A DNA stretch of 64,000 nucleotides from Ehretia macrophylla. Lineage: Eukaryota; Streptophyta; Magnoliopsida; Boraginales; Ehretiaceae. Shown here piece by piece: positions 57,529 through 64,000 of the stretch (its first letter is position 1; each line of letters starts with the position of its first letter). The notes under the pieces were generated by a model, which made no database searches, was not told where the DNA came from, and worked only from the letters and a program-made list of their open reading frames with translations. The translations under genes were made by a program, and so were the position numbers. The stretch is from contig CM075764.1 of NCBI GenBank assembly GCA_037974665.1, forward strand, positions 119,288,325-119,352,324, in the 5' to 3' direction.

Positions 57529-58418
57529 ATTGGTCTTGTGTGTCTCATCCCATGAAAGAATATAAATATGATCAACTTTGTGAATTGGAAAAGTCTATGC
57601 GTTTATTTCGTCTTTTTGAAGAATTTGAGTATTCCTCTTGGGCAAAGATGATTTATAACTGAAACAATGAAAAATATTGTAAACGTTAGCTGGACTTGTC
57701 CAATTGTGGGTGGGGGATAGGCCCCACATGTGTTGTGGGGCCCACCCTATGTTAGTAGCAGATTAGTCTTGTTGACATTTGGAAGTGGTTCCCATGGTAA
57801 GGTACAAAAACATGGGGTTTCATAATGTGAGATAGATTTCGACAATTAAGTGAGCAACCTTTGAATAACAAGTCTTAACTCACTGAATCTGACTTTAGTG
57901 GATGTTTTTTGAGAGACAATATATATGTAGGTGTATACAATGTGATACCTTTACTTGGTGTTAGTGCCTAACAACCCATTATATACATTCATGTGATGGG
58001 CATGAATTCTATTGATCTTCTAACAAAGTTAATATTTCCATGTTCAAGTGTTTTTCCTTATATCGGGCATCTCGGGACCGAGCCCATCACGTGAAGGAAT
58101 ACCTAGGGTTCTCTATCTTCGAACACTCTCTCTGTGTAAAAAAACAAAAGTTCCACCCTGGGGTTGTCTCTCTCCTAGAGAGGGAACCTCTAGGACCCTC
58201 TATTGTGGGTTTAATCCTATCAGACCTTTCCATGGGATTACCTGGGCTTAGCCTATTGCATTTCCTTGGCTCGACTTTATGTCGTGGCTCCTCTTGAGAT
58301 CTCCCTCCCTTCTCATACCATTTACAGGTGCCTCTTGTAGAGTCTCGCTATCCCTAGACCACTTGATGTGGTCTGGGCAAGCCTCACTTGGACTAAAGTT
58401 TAGTCTTGTGCTCACTTT
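57529..58418. other. Unrecognised DNA with a GC-rich hairpin
   Basis: A hairpin of GGCCCCAC (57720-57727) with GTGGGGCC (57735-57742) stands out; an outer GGGTGGG/CCCACCC pairing may extend it. The stretch 58040-58297 has two overlapping open frames without recognisable domain. No gene is supported. Confidence 0.4.
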
Positions 58419-58567
58419 GGTGATGTGACGCCTGAGGCTTGATTGCTTGTTGTGATGTATATATATATAATTATGCTAAATAGTTTACTTGTAGTTTTGA
58501 GGACTTGATGTAAAAGGAGGTATAATTAGTCCTATTTTGTAACTATGTATATATTGTTTGCCTTGTC

Positions 58568-61500
58568 TGTGACACCCCGAACCCAGCACTTCACTAATTG
58601 CATTCATTAAATGGTTAACTTAGATGTAATTTAGCTAATTACTTTATTTTTTTTATATTTCCATAAATTCAAATATTTCTTTTCATGCATTTTATATTTT
58701 TATAAAATACTACATAGTTTTAGGAGACTATAGCCCCTGACTGTGCGTGCATTGCATATCGGGATCAATGGGAAAAAATTCGTGAAATGTCTGATGAATA
58801 GTACCAGCGGGATTTTTCAGATTTTTGGTATTTTATTTTGCTGAAATTTAATCACCCAAATGACCCATTTACTCTTACTAAAATACCATATTTGCTTGAC
58901 CTACCCTTTGACCATCTTATGAGAATATTAAAAGCCAAGAAACAAAAAAAAAAAAGGGTCAAAAAAATGGCCAAAAAAGAGTTACGGGAATAGTAACTTC
59001 TTTAAAAAAAAATTACTCTTTGCTTCATTCTTGCTTCCATTGCTTCCCAAATTGGTTGTGCTTCATCCTTAGGACCTTAAGACCATTTTTTGATCTTCAA
59101 AAGAGGTGAGGGTGCATTCTATTTTTGTATTAAATTCAATTAAAGTTTGTATTATTATTTTTGTGATCTAATATTGTAGTAGTTTAATTCTTGTTCCGTT
59201 GATTCTTATATGCTCTAATGACTTTATAGAATATGTTTGATGGTTTAAAATGCTTGTTGAATGCTTGAAAATGAAAATGACACTTGGGGAAGATGATGAA
59301 TAGTGCTAAACTAGGGTTTCCGAAAAAAAGTTACAATTTAATTCGATTCGAGGCTTCTAGTAGTTGCTAATTAGGTCCATAAGCGTGGAAAAAATGTTAA
59401 TTGTAATTGCTATGTTCAAAATTTGAGAAATTTGATCAAAATAGGCTACTTTAATAAGGGGTTTCGGGTTTAACTTGAATCCGGGCACGTTTCGAGGTTA
59501 TGGCTAGTCTTTATTAAGTATTGAAACCTTAGAAGTGCTTTCGTTTCGCTTGTTTGGGTTCCGAAATTGGTACTTGTAGTGTAAACCTACAAAGAGGCAT
59601 TTTTGGTGTTTTCGTGTACTTGTACTCTAGGTTATGATTTGGAGGTTCTAAATGAGGTATTTAGGTATCCTTAGATTGGTAGGATAGTTAGCTAGCTTAA
59701 CTTGATCATTAAATTCCGATAGGAAGCTAAATAGCCTAGTTGAACAAAGGGGAAATGAATGAATTAATTGCGTTAGTACTTGTATTGCTTTTTAGTTGCT
59801 CCTAGCGTGTCTACATGCTATTCTAAGGTATGTGTGAGCTTTTGGTTAAGTTTTGTGAAAAGTATAATATTGACCCCTTTGTGTTCGCATAGTTAATTTC
59901 ATGATAATTGCTTTATAATTGAGTAATTAAATGTTTATATGCCTTTGTGTAGTGTACGTATTATAGTAGTGAAGTCTCGTGAATTAAGTTGCTTGGTTTA
60001 CATGGATTTGGTTGAGTATGAATTTAGAATGGACTAAAGGAACTAGTAATGAACCATGGTAATAATTGTTGTTAGTTGATTCTTGATTGATTGGATAAAT
60101 GTTTAAATGTACTTATGTAACAAGTTCATCTATTCGGAGAAATTGTGAGTTAAATTATATTGATACTAGTTAAAGATTGAGTAAACATGTTTATATAGTT
60201 TATTAATTGCATTATATGTGTAAAGATACGCTTATATAACTTATTGGTTAGATGTTATATAGTGTTTCTACTTATATGAATGGCTATGTATATGTTATTT
60301 ATTATGCTATTGTCTTTGTCTGATACTTGAAAATTAAAGAATGTTGCATATGTGATCACTTGAGTTTATGTATTGTTCAAATATTGATTAGAATGATTGT
60401 TAAACCATGAAATATATTGTTAGTTATGCGAATTAAAGGGAATCAAATAGAGTTGGATAATTTAATGTCTTTATGAACTAGCTTTAGTTGAGAATAAGAA
60501 ATCACTTCTTATGCATATAGTTGATTGTATTAGGTAGTGATAATTGAAGGGAATTGATGCTTTTGGAGAATATTGAGGGAATCTTGGCTTAATTCGCGCA
60601 GGTTTGGCTTCCTAAAAGGTGAGGGATCATTTCTATGTGCATTCTATGTGTCTTATCTTGTTATATGCTAAATATTCGATACTAAGTGATTTAAGTGTTT
60701 TAGTTGGATTAGTTTAGCAATTATAGACTAATGAATGTATCATATTTCATCGTATGGTGTGATTGATGATGTGTGTGCTCGAGGACAACCTCTTTTGTTG
60801 TCCTCCTTATTTGTGTATCGGCTTATTTTGTTATATTGTTATTATTATTGCTTCCTGTGTTATCGAGTCAAGGGTTGCGCAACCTTATCGTCGGGGCGGA
60901 TGCGATGGGCCTCTCTGGGCGGCAGCGGGCTTGCCAGGGTTGGTTGCTCTAGCTCCGTACCCTATTCCCTCACTCACCTGGTCCGGAGATTGCCAGGGGG
61001 TGTTGGGTCGTAGGATTGGGTACATTCGGAGTACCCTTTGGTGTTTGGGATACCGGCTTATCGTGATCGTGATCGTGATCGTGGTTCGTGGATCGTGAAT
61101 GAAGACCAGCGAAGATTGGTGTATAGGGGTTATGTGAAATGTATCCTTTTAAATGTGTGGTTATTTAAGCTATCATTGTTTCTTTAATTGTCTAATTGTT
61201 ATTGTTGTTTAACTGTATTACCTGTTGCATTGCACGCCCCGGGAAACTATATCCCTCACTGGGCAACAGTGGTTGCTCATACCTCACTAACATGTTTCAG
61301 GTGGCGCAGTTGAAGGAGTTGCCTTAGTTGCTGTGTGATTGTTGTCTGAGGTGGATGTGCTTTCTAGTTGCTATGTGAAGAATTTGTTGTTCTATGTTAT
61401 AATCTGTTTTGGGGCGTTAAGGCTCATATATGTATTTGTGTAATATGTAAGTTGGAAGCCAAATGACTGTATTAGCAGTGGAAATTCTATGGCTTGTAAT

Positions 61501-61888
61501 AACTTATATTTCTATTTCTAGTTGCTTTGCATGCTTGGGTGTGATTGTTTTGATACATGTTGGTTCAACTTCTAAGTATGTTTCAAAGTTATCATAGAAT
61601 GGCATGATAAGCGGTTTTATGAAGAAGTCAAGTTGGTTGCATGCTTGTGTGAATCTAAACTATTGTATGCCTCAAGACTCGGATGGCCATGAACCTTTGA
61701 ACTTTAGTTATAAAAGCTTGCCTTATTGTGTTGTGACTTTCTTGAGTGTTTACAGGTTTTCAGAATGTCCACGGTACAGGGGAGACTCTGTTCGTTTTTT
61801 TCCTAAAATTTTGAGACCGGGTTGGGATTGGGTTGAGAATAGCTTGGTTATTAGAGCCTCCGGTCTCGTGAGGGATCGGGGCGTTGCA
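58568..61888 (+). mobile_element. Solo LTR inside TRIM-like element 4
   Basis: The 3,321-bp segment begins TGTGACACCCCGAACCC and ends GGGATCGGGGCGTTGCA, bounded by TTGTC at 58563-58567 and 61889-61893. It has no primer site, purine tract or retroelement genes, so it is a solo LTR. It belongs to the same family as 4171-6851 in the opposite orientation. Open frames inside (for example 60735-61013 and 61604-62038) have no recognisable domains and the latter runs across the element boundary. Confidence 0.88.
61057..61090 (+). repeat. TCGTGA hexanucleotide microsatellite
   Basis: Four near-perfect tandem copies of TCGTGA are followed by imperfect ones. The repeat lies within the solo LTR and may be polymorphic. 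Confidence 0.8.
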
Positions 61889-62129
61889 TTGTCGGCTTAC
61901 TTCGAACTCTTGTTTTGTAAAATTATGTTTACGAAGTGTGAAACGAACGGCAGGGTATTGGGAATGTATGAGAACGGCTCGAGTTTGAATGGTTGTGAAT
62001 TATTTGTTGTTGTGAGAAGTTTTTGTGTAGATTTATAAATTGGGTTAGTGCCTAGTTTCAAATGTTATCATACCGAAATTTCGTCACATCTCGACTTGAT
62101 CTTAGGAAGGGTCGAGTTGGGGTGTTACA

Positions 62130-62433
62130 TTTAGTGGTATCAGAGTTTAGATAGCTCATAGGCTGGGATAGGGTTTTCGGTTTGTGGGGTAGTGGTCTGC
62201 TTGTAGAAGTGTCTTGAATGAATCTATGCATGTTTTATGTGTTAAGTGGACAAATGTAAATGACGTGTTTTATATTATCAATGTGCTTATGTGCTTTATG
62301 TTCTCAACGTGCTTATGTGATCAATATGCAATACGTGGTCAATGTGCATTATGTGGTACTTGATTCTATGTGATAACTTGCATATACGTTAAGTGAGAAT
62401 TACGAGGGCGCAATTGTTTTAAGGGAGGAAGAA
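62130..62433 (+). other. Internal region of TRIM-like element 4
   Basis: This 304-bp stretch lies between the LTRs. It contains the primer site at its left end and the purine tract at its right, with short repeats of CAATGTGC and CGTGCTTATGTG around 62280-62350. No coding frame is seen. Confidence 0.8.
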
Positions 62434-62814
62434 TGTGACGCCCGAGACTTGATTGCTTGTTGTGATGTATATATATAATTATGCTAAATAGTTTACTTGT
62501 AGTTTTGAGGACTTGATGTAAAAGGTGATGTAATTAGTCCTATTTTATAACTATGTATATATTGCTTGTCTTGTTGGCTTATTTTGAACTCTTGTTTTGT
62601 AAAGTGATGTTTATGAAGTGTGAGACGGATGACAGGGTACTAGGAATGTATGAGAATGACTCGAGTTTGAATGGTTGTGAATTATTTGTTGTTGTGAAGT
62701 TTTTGTGAAGGTTTATAAATTGGGTTAGTACCTAGTTTCAAATGTTGTCATACCGAAATTTCGTAGCGTCTCGACTTAATCTTAGAAAGGGTCGAGTTGG
62801 GGTGTTATAGGTAA

Positions 62815-63764
62815 CTGTCTTCCATTCTCTTTCTCTGGAAGCTTGACAGCTTCTTGGTCCTGTGCTTGGAGGAGTTTGTTCTTCTTTTTTGTTATGGGCA
62901 ATGATGACACCGATGATGGTGCCTCAGAGCTAGGCCACAATCTGCCGTTTGATGGAGTTTATCCACATTGTTGGTCTGTCTTTGGTCTTGTGCCTCATAT
63001 CCGCTTGGTTTACTCTTTTGACGGTCCTGGGTTGGCTTTTGAATTTTGTTTTGTGGCTCCTGTGTTCAGTGGTAGATCCGAGGGCTTAAGGCCCTTTTTC
63101 TATTTTTGTGTGTTTTAGTCCTTTGTTGTGGTACAAGTGGGCTTCTGACTTATCCTTGAATGATGTGCTTGAATTTTTCTAGTCAATTTTCGTCCTCAAT
63201 TGATATGGAGTTTTATTAGCTTGGTTATTTTGGTGCTCTTGTTCCCGCATGTGTTCTTGTTGGTTGTAAAGGAGATAGAGTGGTCGTTGTTATCACTTAT
63301 TCAAGCCCAGGGCTTAAAGGGTTCGTTTCAGTTCTCAAAATGTCTAGACCATTTTGGTGTTGAAAATTCCAGACCCATCCTCTATCTGGGTTGATGGTCC
63401 GCCAAACTCTTCTTGGTGACTGGTGTCTTGTGGTTCCTTTAGACTGTTGCTTTGATAGTCTTTTCAACAGGCTTTTTCTCAGAGTTGATGGTGATTGGGT
63501 AGTCGTCTTGGATTTTGGTGGGATGTCACAAGCTCTTGTTGGCACTACTTTACTTAGGACTATTTGGGTTGTTTTATTTTCGGGCTTTCTTGTTTTGGCC
63601 TAGCTATGTGTGGTTGTCCTTGTTGTACCTTTCCTGTATTTTGGTGTGATTGTACTGGGCCATGGCCCATTCTGTTTGCTCAGCCTATGTTGGGCTTGAA
63701 CTTATTTGTATGTTTGTTTGATTAATGCATTGTTACTTTTGACCCCAAAAAAAAAAAAAAAAAA
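62815..63764 (+). other. Poly(A)-terminated, possibly retroposed sequence
   Basis: About 950 bp of T/G-rich sequence ends in an 18-base A run at 63747-63764, like the 3' end of a LINE or a retrocopy. Several short frames are open, but none matches a recognised LINE or host protein, and no target duplication was found around it. I cannot say which class it is. Confidence 0.35.
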
Positions 63765-64000
63765 GTCAAGTTGAAATTCTGGATAAATTTATATTGAAGA
63801 AACTTGTATCCTCCTCTATTATGGGAATAACAATGCTAAATTACTACATGATTTGTGAAGTGTCAATCTCCTATGCTAAATTACTATATAATAATAAGAG
63901 ATATGATACGATGAGGGTTTTCTGTCTCTCCTATGCTTTTTCCTAATCGAACGACATTTAGTAAGGTTTTATGTCACTGCATAAGATCGCTTATTTAAAA
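63765..64000. other. AT-rich DNA at window end
   Basis: No feature is recognised. A short direct repeat ATGCTAAATTACTA occurs twice (about 63832 and 63872). Confidence 0.4.

Larger units (their letters stand above)
58424..62809 (+). mobile_element. TRIM-like element 4, split by a solo LTR
   Basis: The LTRs begin TGTGACGCC(C/T)GAG and end GTGTTACA or GTGTTATA. The 3' copy is 376 bp (62434-62809). The 5' copy is in two parts (58424-58567 and 61894-62129), separated by the solo LTR. TGGTATCAGAG (62135-62145) follows the 5' LTR by 5 nt, and AAGGGAGGAAGAA (62421-62433) precedes the 3' LTR. Flanks GGTGA (58419-58423) and GGTAA (62810-62814) fit a one-mismatch target duplication. Without the insertion it is about 1.06 kb with 304 bp internal and no coding frame. 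Confidence 0.88.

Noticed and set aside
57720..57742. GC-rich hairpin as a terminator or microRNA precursor
   Set aside because: An 8-bp stem with a short loop is too small for a microRNA precursor, and intrinsic terminators of this kind are not expected in plant nuclear genes.
60735..62038. Open frames of 92-144 codons as genes
   Set aside because: They lie within or across the end of a solo LTR and show no recognisable domain.
58424..62129. A single 3.7-kb LTR with primer site
   Set aside because: The TTGTC duplication and the 376-bp second LTR show it to be a short LTR split by a solo LTR.
11867..62145. tRNA-Met-like sequences as tRNA genes
   Set aside because: Only the 11-13 nt complementary to the tRNA 3' end is present at each site, in the primer-site position of LTR elements; no cloverleaf is visible.

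Overview
This is plant nuclear DNA from an angiosperm, probably a eudicot. The evidence is a dense nest of plant-type LTR retrotransposons (Tat and Athila Ty3/gypsy, SIRE-like and Ale-like Ty1/copia), TRIM elements primed by initiator tRNA-Met, TTTAGGG-like degenerate repeats and a receptor-like cytoplasmic kinase remnant. No intact host gene, tRNA, rRNA, CRISPR array or bacterial-type gene was recognised. Nearly every coding region found belongs to a decayed mobile element.

Layout. 1-1029: AT-rich intergenic DNA. 1035-22524: one Tat-lineage gypsy element with matching 5-bp target duplications (CTATT) carrying two younger insertions. These are a 2.7-kb solo LTR (4171-6851) inside its second, archaeal-type RNase H domain, and a complete 10.3-kb SIRE-like copia element (10190-20445) inside an intron of its antisense gene. 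22530-25530: AT-rich DNA with tandem repeats, TATA-like sites and a kinase pseudogene. 25590-27015: a degenerate (TTTAG)n field. 27313-32345: an Ale-like copia element on the minus strand. 32920-50770: a higher-order tandem array whose units carry exon-like segments and TTTAGGG-like stretches, interrupted by a TRIM (35421-35986) and an 11-kb Athila element (36779-47756), both on the minus strand. 50884-51295: a second TRIM. 51590-54230: a degenerate (CTTAG)n field containing a Mutator-type MITE. 54801-55308: nested inverted-repeat elements. 56964-57523: a third TRIM. 58424-62809: a fourth TRIM-like element whose 5' LTR is split by a 3.3-kb solo LTR of the same family as the one at 4171-6851. 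62815-64000: a poly(A)-tailed retroposon-like segment and unremarkable DNA.

How the parts relate. Insertion order can be read from target duplications and nesting: the Tat element is older than its solo LTR and its copia insert, and the tandem array is older than the TRIM and Athila elements inside it. None of the autonomous elements looks coding-competent. All have stops or frameshifts, many of the stops fit C-to-T or G-to-A decay, and several key residues are altered. The least routine items are the spliced antisense gene of the Tat element, whose two inferred introns restore reading phase, and the exon-bearing tandem array with its alternating long and short unit spacing, flanked by two pentanucleotide repeat fields. 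Family and lineage names rest on motif recognition by eye, not on database searches.
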